This document shows, piece by piece, positions 54,058 to 62,904 of a DNA stretch of 64,000 nt. The translations under genes were made by a program, and so were the position numbers. The stretch spans positions 1,824,244-1,888,243 of the forward strand of contig BAOK01000001.1 in assembly GCA_000509225.1 (NCBI GenBank), read 5' to 3'. The first letter of the stretch is position 1. The number at the start of each line of letters is the position of its first letter. The notes beneath the pieces were generated by a model. The model searched no databases, was not told where the DNA came from, and saw only the letters and a list, made by a program, of their open reading frames with translations. Source of the stretch: Parvibaculaceae bacterium Mf 1.05b.01 (GTDB lineage: Bacteria; Pseudomonadota; Alphaproteobacteria; Parvibaculales; Parvibaculaceae).

Positions 54058-55106
54058 CCTCAACTGTAGTCTTGATCGTTCTCGGCATCACACTCGTCAT
54101 GGTGTTTGACTACACCAATGGGCTTCAAGATGCGGCCAATATGCTGTCGACTTTGATCGCCTCGCGCGCTACGACGCCGGTGCAAGCTTCTTTGCTTGTC
54201 TCTGCATTCACATTTCTTGGACCTGTTTTAGGTGGAACAGCAGTTGCTGACACCATCGGCAATTTCGTCAGCCTCAAAGACATCGAAAACGTCGCTTCAT
54301 TGATGGTCATCATTTCCGGCTTAACAGGGGCCATTTCCTGGAACCTGCTGACCTGGCGGCTAGGGTTGCCTGCTTCTACATCACAAGCCCTGGTTGGGGG
54401 CCTGGTTGGGGCAGTGGTTGTTGGCGCGGGACCCAACTATGTTGTCTGGGGATTTCAGGAAATGTCATCGGGTAATGTCACAGGCGTAACGAAAATCCTG
54501 TTAGCCCTTCTCATATCTCCCATCGTTGGCTTTGTATGCGGTTGGGGCCTTCACAGATCAACACTTATCCTTCTTCGCACTGCGCGGCCCTCGATCAATA
54601 GATATCTCCGCGGGTCTCAATGGGTGACGACCGCAGCACTGGCATTTGCTTATGGCACAAACGACGCTCAAAAAGGCATGGGTATCATTGCGATGCTGCT
54701 CGTGTTGGGTGGCATAAATGCCGAGTTCTACGTTCCATTCTGGGTTGTTCTTGCAAGCGCCAGCGCAATTACTTTGGGCACCCTTGCCAGTGGTTGGCGG
54801 ATTGTTCGGACCCTGGGGTTTGGGATCTATAAAGTCCGTCCAGTACATGCCTTAGATACACAACTTACGTCTGCCGCAGTCATTATTGGTGCATCGGTTT
54901 TCGGGGCGCCTGTGTCTACAACACAGGTCGTGAGCACCGCGATTATGGGTGTCGGTGCATCTGAACGCCCCAAAGCAGTTCGTTGGGCCACAGCCCGCGA
55001 AATCTTTGCATCATGGGTCATCACAATTCCCGGGTCGGCGCTCGTTTCCGTTTTTGTTTACCAGAGCATCCAACTATCGCTCGCAGCCTTTGCGATGATC
55101 GGGTGA
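54054..55106 (+). CDS. pit: PiT-family inorganic phosphate transporter
   Basis: The start is TTG 54054; no in-frame ATG precedes the first span. The 350-residue protein has the duplicated PiT motif: FDYTNGLQDAANMLSTLIASR near the N-terminus and AYGTNDAQKGMG in the second half. GLPASTSQALVGG and GAPVSTTQVVS are present too. It carries metal-phosphate with protons or sodium into the cell. The stop overlaps the DUF47 start (TGATG). Confidence 0.9.
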   Translation: MTSTVVLIVLGITLVMVFDYTNGLQDAANMLSTLIASRATTPVQASLLVSAFTFLGPVLGGTAVADTIGNFVSLKDIENVASLMVIISGLTGAISWNLLTWRLGLPASTSQALVGGLVGAVVVGAGPNYVVWGFQEMSSGNVTGVTKILLALLISPIVGFVCGWGLHRSTLILLRTARPSINRYLRGSQWVTTAALAFAYGTNDAQKGMGIIAMLLVLGGINAEFYVPFWVVLASASAITLGTLASGWRIVRTLGFGIYKVRPVHALDTQLTSAAVIIGASVFGAPVSTTQVVSTAIMGVGASERPKAVRWATAREIFASWVITIPGSALVSVFVYQSIQLSLAAFAMIG

Positions 55107-55900
55107 TGGGGTCGGAGGATCCAATTTTGAAGCATGGCGAAACCATTAGCACTTCGGTTGCATCAAGCCTTCCAAGGCGATTGTTTGAACGTGTGTTTCC
55201 AAAAGTTCCAGACTTTCAAAGCCTGCTGACTTTACAATGCGCACTGGCAACTGAATCCCTTAGAACCCTTTCTGTTTTCATGCAGTCAGGGTCAGATGAT
55301 CTGGCGCGAGAGATCCGGCGTCTGGAACATGACGGGGACAAGCTGAAAGCTCAGCACATTGGTGTTCTCAACCAATCCTTCGCGACACCATATGACCGGG
55401 AGGATATCTATCGAAGTATCATGACGATAGATGAATGTCTCAACTACGCGAAGACAACAGTACGGGAAATGGAAATACTCAATGTAGGTCCGGATCGGAA
55501 CATGTTAGAAATGGCTGAACGACTATATGAAGGAGCAAAGGCTCTTGAAGCGGGCTTCGCCGCATTGAAATCTGACTTAATCGAGGCAGATGTGCAGGCC
55601 CGTCATGTCCTGAAGACGGAACGTCTTGTCGAAAAAGCCTACCGCCGAGCAATCGCAGACCTATTCGATCCTAAGCGGTACATGAGAGACGACGAACGGC
55701 GTGACATTAACACGCAGGAGCAGGTTGCTCTATTGCTGGTCCCCATGGAGGAAATCAAGTTCGCACCCGTCGCACGGAGTGTGTCATTTGTGATGGACAC
55801 GTTCAAACGACGCGAAGTTTACCGCCATTTATCCAATACCTCCGACCATATGGCGGCGGCAGCAGGCATTCTACGCGACATTATTGTCAAAGACTCGTGA
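55106..55900 (+). CDS. DUF47/PhoU-like phosphate-transport accessory protein
   Basis: ATG 55106 overlaps the transporter stop by one base. An earlier in-frame start inside the transporter gene is rejected. The 264-residue all-helical protein has the DUF47 pattern (LRTLSVFMQSG, LEHDGDKLKAQHIGVLNQSFATPYDREDIYRSIMTIDECLNY) with acidic residues of the PhoU-like metal clusters. DUF47 proteins usually pair with PiT transporters and modulate their activity. The polyphosphate kinase gene follows after 28 bp. Confidence 0.9.
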   Translation: MGSEDPILKHGETISTSVASSLPRRLFERVFPKVPDFQSLLTLQCALATESLRTLSVFMQSGSDDLAREIRRLEHDGDKLKAQHIGVLNQSFATPYDREDIYRSIMTIDECLNYAKTTVREMEILNVGPDRNMLEMAERLYEGAKALEAGFAALKSDLIEADVQARHVLKTERLVEKAYRRAIADLFDPKRYMRDDERRDINTQEQVALLLVPMEEIKFAPVARSVSFVMDTFKRREVYRHLSNTSDHMAAAAGILRDIIVKDS

Positions 55901-55928
55901 GCCCTTTCCGGACAGCGGAGGAAAAATC

Positions 55929-56717
55929 ATGAAACCCCAACAAGGTAATAACCGGGATTCGACACCACGTAGCTACAAAGAAGCTCTCAAAGGGCTTCAG
56001 ATTGAGCTCGTAAAACTGCAGCGCCATTTGATCAAGAATAATTTGCAGATACTCATTCTATTCGAGGGACGCGATACTGCGGGCAAAGACGGCGTCATCA
56101 AGCGGATCACTCAACACCTAAGCCCGCGAGACACGCGCGTGGTCGCATTGGGAAAACCATCTGAACGAGACAAACAGTTGTGGTATTTTCAACGCTACGC
56201 CGCGCACCTACCGTCCAAAAGGGAGATGGTTCTGTTGAATCGAAGCTGGTACAACCGTGCAGGCGTGGAGCTAGTAATGGGTTACTGCTCAAAGGCGGAG
56301 TACGAAAGTTTTATGAGATCGGTTTTGCCATTCGAACATCTTCTGGTCGAATCTGGCACTCAGATTTTGAAATATTACTTGGATATTTCAAAAGAGGAGC
56401 AACGAGACCGCCTAAAGGATCGCAGATCGAACCCGCTGAAGATGTGGAAGACAAGTCCCGTTGACAGGGCTGCCCAAAGGAAATGGAACGAATACAGCGA
56501 GGCACGGGACTTGATGCTTGATCGGACCCATAATGAGGTGACACCTTGGTATATTGTAAAAGCCAACAATAAGAAGGCAGCCCGACTGAATGTTATCCGA
56601 CACATTATGTCGAGCGTAGAGTGTCCGGATAAAGACGATCACAAGGCGACGCCAGAGTCGGAAATCGTTTTCACCTATAGCAAGGAGGCGCTTAAAAGCG
56701 GCGCTATCGAGCCATGA
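55929..56717 (+). CDS. ppk2: Polyphosphate kinase 2 (PPK2)
   Basis: ATG 55929 lies 8 nt after GGAGG; an in-frame start at 55884 overlaps the DUF47 gene. The 262-residue single-domain PPK2 has Walker A EGRDTAGKDG (46-55), the lid-region LSPRDTRVVALGKPS and NRSWYNRAGVE. It also has EVTPWYIVKANNKKAARLN near the end. It transfers phosphate between polyphosphate and nucleotides. With PiT and DUF47 in one operon it probably stores or mobilises imported phosphate. Confidence 0.93.
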   Translation: MKPQQGNNRDSTPRSYKEALKGLQIELVKLQRHLIKNNLQILILFEGRDTAGKDGVIKRITQHLSPRDTRVVALGKPSERDKQLWYFQRYAAHLPSKREMVLLNRSWYNRAGVELVMGYCSKAEYESFMRSVLPFEHLLVESGTQILKYYLDISKEEQRDRLKDRRSNPLKMWKTSPVDRAAQRKWNEYSEARDLMLDRTHNEVTPWYIVKANNKKAARLNVIRHIMSSVECPDKDDHKATPESEIVFTYSKEALKSGAIEP

Positions 56718-56769
56718 CCTGCGATGTCTGTGATCTTCTGAGATCCGACGCGGTCATAAAATAGGCTGG

Positions 56770-57228
56770 CTAATCTTTGCCTTGCGTGGGCGGCTCGGCA
56801 CAATTCTCCCACCGCCATAATCGGCCCATCGCGATATAAATGAACGAACCAGACCACGCTATGAGTAACAAGCCGTTTAGAGCTTCGATCCCCGTCAGGA
56901 AGCGCAAATGTTCTGACGGGAAGATGTCTCCGAGCCCAAGCGATGTATAGCTAACGAGCGAAAAGTAGAAGTAGTCCATCGGGTGACTGACACTCAGCCC
57001 CTCGAACGCGCCTATCCGGAAGACTTCCGCGGCCAGCGCATACGCAACCGCATATATGCCAACCTCCGCCAAATGTGCGAAAAGCGCTGTGAGAACAATG
57101 ATCAATATTCGTAATCCTGGGGTCATTGCAATTGTAGACATGCCTGTCGACAACCAGCGCAACACCATGAAATGAAACAGAAATGTTCCCACTACCAACG
57201 TGAGGGAGAGCACAAGCGCAATTGTCAT
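56770..57228 (-). CDS. Ion-channel-family (Ion_trans_2 type) membrane protein
   Basis: The 152-residue protein has four hydrophobic segments. A pore-loop-like YFSLVSYTSLGLGDIFP lies between the last two, with TSLGLGD resembling the potassium selectivity filter TxGYGD. It probably forms a tetrameric cation channel. No regulatory domain is attached. It converges on PPK2 and is divergent from the EamA gene. Confidence 0.82.
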   Translation of the reverse strand: MTIALVLSLTLVVGTFLFHFMVLRWLSTGMSTIAMTPGLRILIIVLTALFAHLAEVGIYAVAYALAAEVFRIGAFEGLSVSHPMDYFYFSLVSYTSLGLGDIFPSEHLRFLTGIEALNGLLLIAWSGSFIYIAMGRLWRWENCAEPPTQGKD

Positions 57229-57299
57229 TTACTTTCCCTATCATTACCGACGTGGAAGGAAATCTCCCGAACCATCTATAGGGATTGTGTGAGGCCTGA

Positions 57300-58172
57300 A
57301 TGAAAACTGCAACATCTATACAAATCGTCATCGTGATGCTGCTTTGGGCCTCTTGCTTCCCCTTCATTACCATCGGGATTGAGTATGCACCTCATCTATC
57401 TTTCGCCGCAATGAGAGCTGCTATCGCAGGGCTTGCGCTTACATGCCTGGCGTTGATAGTCGGTCAACGTATTCCCAAACGGCCCTCTACTTGGCTCAAA
57501 ATCACTATCGTTGGGCTTGGCGCAACGAGCATGGGATTTTTCGGGATGTTCCATGCGGCAGAATTTGTTTCGCCCGGCATTGCGACAGTCATTGCCAGCG
57601 CGCAACCCCTTCTCGCCGCCATATTGGCTGGTATTGTTTTAGACGAACGTTTGGGTCCCTTGAGTTACATTGGCCTAATTCTAGGATTTGTGGGGATAGT
57701 CATTGTCGCCTCGCCGGATTTCATGGCCAGCGAAACCTATACTCAAGGGATCGCATATATAATCCTTGCGGCTTTGGGCGTGACCGTGGGGAACGTTGCA
57801 ATGAAATCTCTGGGAGACGAAGTAGACGCCTTTTCTGGGATGGGCCTTCAGCTACTTATTGGCAGTGTTCCCCTTGTCGTTTTGGCCTTGCTCACTGAAG
57901 ACCCAAGCACGGTCCAGTGGTCAGGCGAATTTCTGAGTTCATTGATTATCCTGTCCCTATTCGGGACCTCACTTGTATTTTGGCTGTGGTTTTCAGCTCT
58001 GAGGAAAACGTCACTTAGTCGGGCCAATGCATTTAGTTTCCTCGTCCCAGTATTCGGTTTAACCATAGCCGCGAGTTTCTTCGGCGAAACGATTGGACTG
58101 GTGCAGGCTTTGGGTATTGCTCTGACTTTGTCTGGGGTCTCCCTTGTCCTAAGGGACGTAAAACCCGACTGA
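57300..58172 (+). CDS. EamA-family (DMT) transporter
   Basis: The 290-residue protein has ten hydrophobic segments in two EamA repeats. The first repeat ends near LSYIGLILGFVGIVIV and the second near LVQALGIALTLSGVSLVL; both carry the family E-x-x-G-x-x-Q-x-x-G-like ends. Substrates in this family are small metabolites such as amino acids. None is assigned here. Confidence 0.88.
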   Translation: MKTATSIQIVIVMLLWASCFPFITIGIEYAPHLSFAAMRAAIAGLALTCLALIVGQRIPKRPSTWLKITIVGLGATSMGFFGMFHAAEFVSPGIATVIASAQPLLAAILAGIVLDERLGPLSYIGLILGFVGIVIVASPDFMASETYTQGIAYIILAALGVTVGNVAMKSLGDEVDAFSGMGLQLLIGSVPLVVLALLTEDPSTVQWSGEFLSSLIILSLFGTSLVFWLWFSALRKTSLSRANAFSFLVPVFGLTIAASFFGETIGLVQALGIALTLSGVSLVLRDVKPD

Positions 58173-58232
58173 CAAAAAAAAGCAGGTCGCGAAGGGCCGA
58201 CAAGGCGCTGAGATGATTAGCTTCTGCTCTTC

Positions 58233-58253
58233 ACCTTCCACCAGGTGGAACCC
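58233..58253 (+). promoter_or_regulatory. CueR/HmrR-like operator 1
   Basis: ACCTTCC (58233-58239), a 7-bp spacer, then GGAACCC (58247-58253). The left arm matches the MerR-family copper operator exactly and the right arm is degenerate. A TTCACC at 58230-58235 could be the -35 and CATGAT at 58255-58260 the -10, 19 bp apart, as in MerR-type promoters. It faces the acyltransferase gene. Confidence 0.6.
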
Positions 58254-58315
58254 TCATGATACCGATTCGCAATGTGGCGCGCTCTAGCGTCGACTTTATG
58301 AAGGCGGGAAAAGGG

Positions 58316-59431
58316 ATGGTCGGATTTAGGGGAAGTTTAGATGTACCGTATTTAGTCGAACTCAACCAAGGACATGACAACAATTTCAACTTGATACGTG
58401 TACTCGCTGCCGTCGCGGTTGCACTGTCTCATAGCTACCTGACTGTTACCGGTGACCCTTCAACGCGCCCATTGCTTACTCAAACAGGCTTCACCATTGG
58501 TTATCATGCCGTAAACGTCTTCTTTGTCATCAGCGGGTTTTTGGTGACGCAGTCATGGATGCGGAGCAGCTCTTTTACAAGTTTCGCAACCGCACGCGGC
58601 CTGCGTATTTATCCTGGCATTGTCATCAGCACGCTGTTTGTCACCTTCATTGTGGGAACAGCGATGACCGCCCTCCCCGCAACGGCATACCTCACTTCGC
58701 CGGAGACCTATCTATACCTGTTTCTTACAGCAAGCCTTGCCGAACCAAGCGCGACACTTCCGGGCCTTTTCTCTGGCACACCGGACGCAGAAACCGTCAA
58801 TGGTTCGCTTTGGACTCTGAGATACGAAGTCATCTGTTATGTCGTCCTCGCTGTTTCCGGCTTCCTGGGCATTCTCGCTAGGCCCAGACTTTTCGCCGCA
58901 CTAGCGGTTCCTTTGGGTGCAGGACTATTTTTGTTGTCTCTGCTGCCCATCGCGCATGACAATACGATGGTCTTTGGGCATTTCGTTCGGTTCGGCCTGT
59001 GTTTTGGCCTGGGCGTGATCGCTTACCAATATCGATCCTACATCCCGATTCATTGGGTCGGGGTTGTTGCATTGGTAATAGTCACAACCCTTGCATTAGG
59101 CCATGCCATATATCCCTTCCTGCTGTATGCGACTACCGCCTACGCGACATTTTGGCTGGCCTATGTTCCAAGCGGTAGGATAAGGCTCTTTAACAAGAGC
59201 GGTGATTATTCTTACGGCATTTACATCTATGCGTACCCTGTGCAGCAAACGCTCATCAGTCTGGAACCCAACTTGACTCCAATTCAAATGTTTGTCGCGA
59301 CGATAGCTGGCTCCTTGCCCCTAGCTATGGCGTCGTGGCATTTGGTCGAACATCCGTCGCTTCGTTGGAAACGACCACTTGCTAACCTAGCGATGAAGGT
59401 CCCCGGTCTGCTTAAGCGGAAAAAAGTGTGA
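58316..59431 (+). CDS. Acyltransferase family 3 (OafA-like) membrane protein
   Basis: Starts at 58256, 58298 and 58316 are possible. I prefer ATG 58316 with GGCGGG upstream, since 58256 would overlap the predicted -10. The 371-residue form has about ten spans, beginning FNLIRVLAAVAVALSHSY with the catalytic-type His, then NVFFVISGFLVTQSW and RIYPGIVIS. It O-acylates sugars, lipids or exported compounds. Regulation by a copper-type operator suggests an envelope modification under metal stress. Confidence 0.83.
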   Translation: MVGFRGSLDVPYLVELNQGHDNNFNLIRVLAAVAVALSHSYLTVTGDPSTRPLLTQTGFTIGYHAVNVFFVISGFLVTQSWMRSSSFTSFATARGLRIYPGIVISTLFVTFIVGTAMTALPATAYLTSPETYLYLFLTASLAEPSATLPGLFSGTPDAETVNGSLWTLRYEVICYVVLAVSGFLGILARPRLFAALAVPLGAGLFLLSLLPIAHDNTMVFGHFVRFGLCFGLGVIAYQYRSYIPIHWVGVVALVIVTTLALGHAIYPFLLYATTAYATFWLAYVPSGRIRLFNKSGDYSYGIYIYAYPVQQTLISLEPNLTPIQMFVATIAGSLPLAMASWHLVEHPSLRWKRPLANLAMKVPGLLKRKKV

Positions 59432-59452
59432 AGCAAGTTCCGTGTTGGTGCC

Positions 59453-59920
59453 TTATCGCTTGCGCCAAACACAACCCATCCACAAAAAATAGACGGACGG
59501 TAAGATCAGCCATTGGGCCATCGGAGAAAGCCCAATGGCCAACTCGCCCACCTTGAATAGTGGCATTAAGTCCGAGTAGGCCCAGGATTTGCGGATATAT
59601 ACGTTCAGCCATTCACTAAAGACTGTGTATCCAAAGCCAATCATAACCGCACCGAATGCTGTTATTCTTTGCCGCGCCCGCCCGCCACGTGGCCGCCCAG
59701 TTAGGCGGACGAGGAAAATCGATGCGACCAAAGAGGATAAGCCTATCAGGACATCACCGCCCGTACAGTGGAGCACGGCAAAGACAATCGCGTTAAAACG
59801 TTCAGTCCAAAGAGTGTATAAAGGAAGTTGCGCAACTTCCCATAAGAAGTTGGAAACGCCCATGTAGGCAGCGTACGCGATCCAGAAGCGCGGCGGGTAT
59901 TGATGGTTTTCTTTAGACAT
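59453..59920 (-). CDS. Membrane protein divergent from the RND gene, unrecognised
   Basis: ATG 59920 (MSKENHQ) gives 155 residues; a longer frame would run through the copper operator. The protein has about four membrane segments and an ALHCTGGDVLIG segment with Cys and Asp in the second. YTVFSEWLNVYIRKSWAYSDLMP is a polar loop. I do not recognise a named family with confidence. The shared operator with an RND permease suggests metal-linked expression. Confidence 0.7.
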   Translation of the reverse strand: MSKENHQYPPRFWIAYAAYMGVSNFLWEVAQLPLYTLWTERFNAIVFAVLHCTGGDVLIGLSSLVASIFLVRLTGRPRGGRARQRITAFGAVMIGFGYTVFSEWLNVYIRKSWAYSDLMPLFKVGELAIGLSPMAQWLILPSVYFLWMGCVWRKR

Positions 59921-59930
59921 GTCAATCAAG

Positions 59931-59961
59931 GCTAGACCTTCCACCTGATGGAAGGTCTAGC
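59931..59961. promoter_or_regulatory. CueR/HmrR-like operator 2 with extended 12-bp arms
   Basis: The core is ACCTTCC, 7 bp, GGAAGGT (59936-59956), a perfect MerR-family copper operator. Symmetry continues outward to 12 bp on each side: GCTAGACCTTCC at 59931 and GGAAGGTCTAGC ending 59961. TAGACC as -35 and TAGCGT (59958-59963) as -10 with 19-bp spacing point to the RND gene. The same elements can be read leftward. Confidence 0.75.
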
Positions 59962-60015
59962 GTTCTGTTCCCTTGTCGAGAGATCTGACGCATACACCTG
60001 TCGGAGTGAAGATGA

Positions 60016-62340
60016 ATGCTGGAACATTTTACAAACACTATCGTCACCCGCCCCCTCCTTATCGTATTCGGAACCGTCCTCGTTGCGCTTTCTCTCTCCT
60101 TGCCGATCACCCAACTAGGGATGACATCTGATTACCGGGTTTTTTTCTCGCTGGAGAATCCTGAACTGGTCGCCTCTGACCGGTTCGAGCGGAGCTATAC
60201 CAGCAACGACACCGCCCTCATCGCCGTCAAACCCAGGACCGGCGACATCTTTCAAAGCGACGTCCTCGCCTTGTTGGTAGATTTGACTGATAGGAGCTGG
60301 ACGCTGCCCCATGTCATCCGAGTCGATTCACCGATCAATTTTCAAAGAATTGAGGCGCAAGGCGACGACATCATTATCGGCGATCTTGTTCCGCAGCCAA
60401 TACCGAGAGATGAAGAAGACCTGCTACTCTTGCGGGAAACTGCCCTCGCGCAACCTCTGATCGTTAAAAGGCTTTTGTCAGAAGATGCGACGACAGCTGG
60501 CATCTTGCTCACCCTCAAGTTTCCCGGGAGCGATCATTCACGCCACGTGCCTGAGTCCATCCGTGCCATCCGGTCCCTCGTATCAGAACTGGAGACTCGC
60601 CACCCAGATGTGCAGTTTGCGGTCACCGGCATGGCGCCGCTCACCTACGCCATGGACGAAATCACATTGCGCGAGCTCACGATTCTGCTACCAGGTATGC
60701 TGCTCGTGCTCACGCTTGTTCTTACGCTTCTTCTCCGAAGCCTATCGGCGGTCGCTGCCACCCTTATTGTTGTCGCCCTCTCAGCTACCTCGGCTATGGG
60801 GTTCGCCGGGGTGATCGGCATCAAATTGACAACGGTCTCCGTCGTCGCGCCAATAATCATCCTTACAGTTTCAGTTGCCGACAGCATACATTTGATAAGT
60901 TCCCTGCTCGAAGAACGACGAGATGGAAAGGAACTTTTGTCCGCGATCTCTGAATCCATGCGAGTCAATGCTGAACCTATTTTTCTCACGAGTCTAACTA
61001 CGATGGTCGGTTTCCTGAGCCTCAATTTTTCCGAGTCTCCTCCTTTTCGTGACCTAGGGAACATCACAGCCGCCGGCGTCATTGTCGCTTGGGGGCTTTC
61101 GATGACGCTGCTCCCAGCGTTGCTCGTGCTATGGGGTATCCGGCAGCCCAGCAGAAGATCGCGTGAAACAGATTGGCTTTTTCGGTTTGCCGATTCCGTG
61201 GTCAGTCGGCGGCGACTGGTTCTCGTCGTAGCTGTCCTGCTGACAGCTGGTTCAGTTGCAAGTGTGCCCCTGAACACCCTCGACGATAGATTTCTCCTAT
61301 GGTTTGACAAAAGCATGAAACCTCGAGCCGACGCGGACTTTGTGACCGAGAACCTCACTGGGCCCTATCAGATTGAGTTTTCACTTTCATCATCCCAGAC
61401 ACAGTCAGTTACGGACCCAAGGTATCTTGAGGATGTTGAAGTATTTGGCGACTGGCTCACCGCACAGCCAGGCGTGTCTCATGTTTATAGCCTGCCTGAT
61501 GTCATGAAACGTTTGAACCAAGCAATGAATGCCGGTGATCCACGTTTCTTTGTGCTCCCGGACAGTGCCAATCTCGCCGCTCAGTACCTGCTACTTTATG
61601 AATTCTCCCTCCCTTATGGATTGGACCTCAACACGCAGATCAATCTCAATAAGTCCGCTTCGCGGCTAACAGTTACGACGCTCGGCATTTCCTCAGCTGA
61701 GACGCGCGACTTGGCCCGCCGGGCTGAAGACTGGATCAGATCAAATGCAAATTATATCTCGCCATCTGAAGGCACAGGGACCTCGGTCATGTTTGCCTTT
61801 GTCTCCAAAAGGACGATCGACAGCATGTTGGTTGGGACAGCCGTCGCGATCATACTTATCGGGATCACTATCCTTGTCGCGCTCAAGAGCCTCAAGATCG
61901 GACTCATAAGCATCTTGCCGAATATCCTGCCCGTTACGGTAACATTTGGTATCTGGGGGCTCTTGGTCGGGGAGATCGGGATTATTGGCTCAACCATTGC
62001 TGCATCGACGCTTGGCTTAGTCGTCGACGATACCGTTCATTTTCTCAGCAAATACCATCGCGCGCGGGAAGAACACGGACTTTCCACTCATGATGGCATC
62101 CGGTTCGCCTTTGAGCATGTCGGTCGGGCAATGATAACCACGACTTTTGTCTTAGCGGCTGGCTTCTTTGTGCTCACATTTTCAGATTTTCTTCTCAATT
62201 GGCAGATGGGCGTTCTCACGATAATGACCATTTTCGCGGCCCTGATCCTGGATTTTTTCCTGTTACCAGCTCTCCTGATGGCGGTTGATCGTGAAAAAAC
62301 CTGCGATTGCGCAACATGCCGAGTGCATGCGCTGGGATAG
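60016..62340 (+). CDS. MMPL-type RND permease with Cys-rich C-terminal tail
   Basis: ATG 60016 follows GGAG. The 774-residue protein is shorter than AcrB and has the MMPL/HAE-3 layout: an N-terminal span, a periplasmic loop, a five-span block containing ILTVSVADSIHLISSLLEER, and a second loop. A last block follows with ASTLGLVVDDTVHFLSKY, where the two Asp would relay protons. The C-terminus ends CDCATC plus a His, a possible metal site. Driven by a copper-type operator and next to copper oxidase genes, so export of copper-related or lipid compounds is plausible. Confidence 0.83.
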   Translation: MLEHFTNTIVTRPLLIVFGTVLVALSLSLPITQLGMTSDYRVFFSLENPELVASDRFERSYTSNDTALIAVKPRTGDIFQSDVLALLVDLTDRSWTLPHVIRVDSPINFQRIEAQGDDIIIGDLVPQPIPRDEEDLLLLRETALAQPLIVKRLLSEDATTAGILLTLKFPGSDHSRHVPESIRAIRSLVSELETRHPDVQFAVTGMAPLTYAMDEITLRELTILLPGMLLVLTLVLTLLLRSLSAVAATLIVVALSATSAMGFAGVIGIKLTTVSVVAPIIILTVSVADSIHLISSLLEERRDGKELLSAISESMRVNAEPIFLTSLTTMVGFLSLNFSESPPFRDLGNITAAGVIVAWGLSMTLLPALLVLWGIRQPSRRSRETDWLFRFADSVVSRRRLVLVVAVLLTAGSVASVPLNTLDDRFLLWFDKSMKPRADADFVTENLTGPYQIEFSLSSSQTQSVTDPRYLEDVEVFGDWLTAQPGVSHVYSLPDVMKRLNQAMNAGDPRFFVLPDSANLAAQYLLLYEFSLPYGLDLNTQINLNKSASRLTVTTLGISSAETRDLARRAEDWIRSNANYISPSEGTGTSVMFAFVSKRTIDSMLVGTAVAIILIGITILVALKSLKIGLISILPNILPVTVTFGIWGLLVGEIGIIGSTIAASTLGLVVDDTVHFLSKYHRAREEHGLSTHDGIRFAFEHVGRAMITTTFVLAAGFFVLTFSDFLLNWQMGVLTIMTIFAALILDFFLLPALLMAVDREKTCDCATCRVHALG

Positions 62341-62364
62341 ATTATTGGGCCTGACACATAGTTG

Positions 62365-62395
62365 TTGACCTTCCACCTAGTGGAAGCTTCATGTT
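62365..62395 (+). promoter_or_regulatory. CueR/HmrR-like promoter 3
   Basis: TTGACC (-35, 62365-62370) overlaps the dyad ACCTTCC, 7 bp, GGAAGCT (62368-62388). CATGTT (62390-62395) is the -10 at 19-bp spacing. This is the standard geometry of MerR-family copper promoters. It faces the metal-binding protein and multicopper oxidase genes. Confidence 0.75.
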
Positions 62396-62431
62396 CAATA
62401 TCTTATGTGCTCAGAACCCAGTAGATTCGCT

Positions 62432-62824
62432 ATGCACTTGCGTCGATTGACACTCGTTTTGGTGTGCGCAATTTTCGTCACCGCGCCCCTCCAGCGCGCG
62501 CATTCTCATGTTCCAACGACCGATGTCACCCAGACGTCAAGCCAGACTCAAGCGTCAGATATTGACGCTCGCTTACACGACAACATGCTGCACCACTCGC
62601 CTCATCAAAGGGTCGCTGGCGTCAACAATCACCAAAATACCCCAGGATGCTGTCCCACTGACCACCCTTCACAAACGGCGGCTTTTTGTTCCGACTGTCT
62701 GGTTGTTGGGATATTGGATACTCCGCCTGCGAGCCATGCCTCCCGACTGGTTGATGTGGCGACACGCAGAACCTTTGCGCAAAGCGTCGACTTTTCCGGC
62801 GACGCTCCGGTTCCCAAAAGTTGA
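62432..62824 (+). CDS. Secreted His/Cys-rich putative copper-binding protein
   Basis: ATG 62432 begins a good signal peptide (MHLRRLTLVLVCAIFVTAP). ATG 62405 would lie only a few bases after the expected transcription start. The 130-residue product has HDNMLHHSPHQR and GCCPTDHPSQTAAFCSDC, a design shared with the protein at 50966. It is likely periplasmic and binds copper or regulates the oxidase encoded 80 bp on. It resembles CopL/DUF2946-type proteins; no enzyme activity is expected. Confidence 0.7.
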   Translation: MHLRRLTLVLVCAIFVTAPLQRAHSHVPTTDVTQTSSQTQASDIDARLHDNMLHHSPHQRVAGVNNHQNTPGCCPTDHPSQTAAFCSDCLVVGILDTPPASHASRLVDVATRRTFAQSVDFSGDAPVPKS

Positions 62825-62904
62825 CCGGATGATTGCCGACATTGCAGCTGACAGGTCGGCACATGTTTGGCGCATCGCGCCTAGGTAACTTTTGGAGATA
62901 CACA

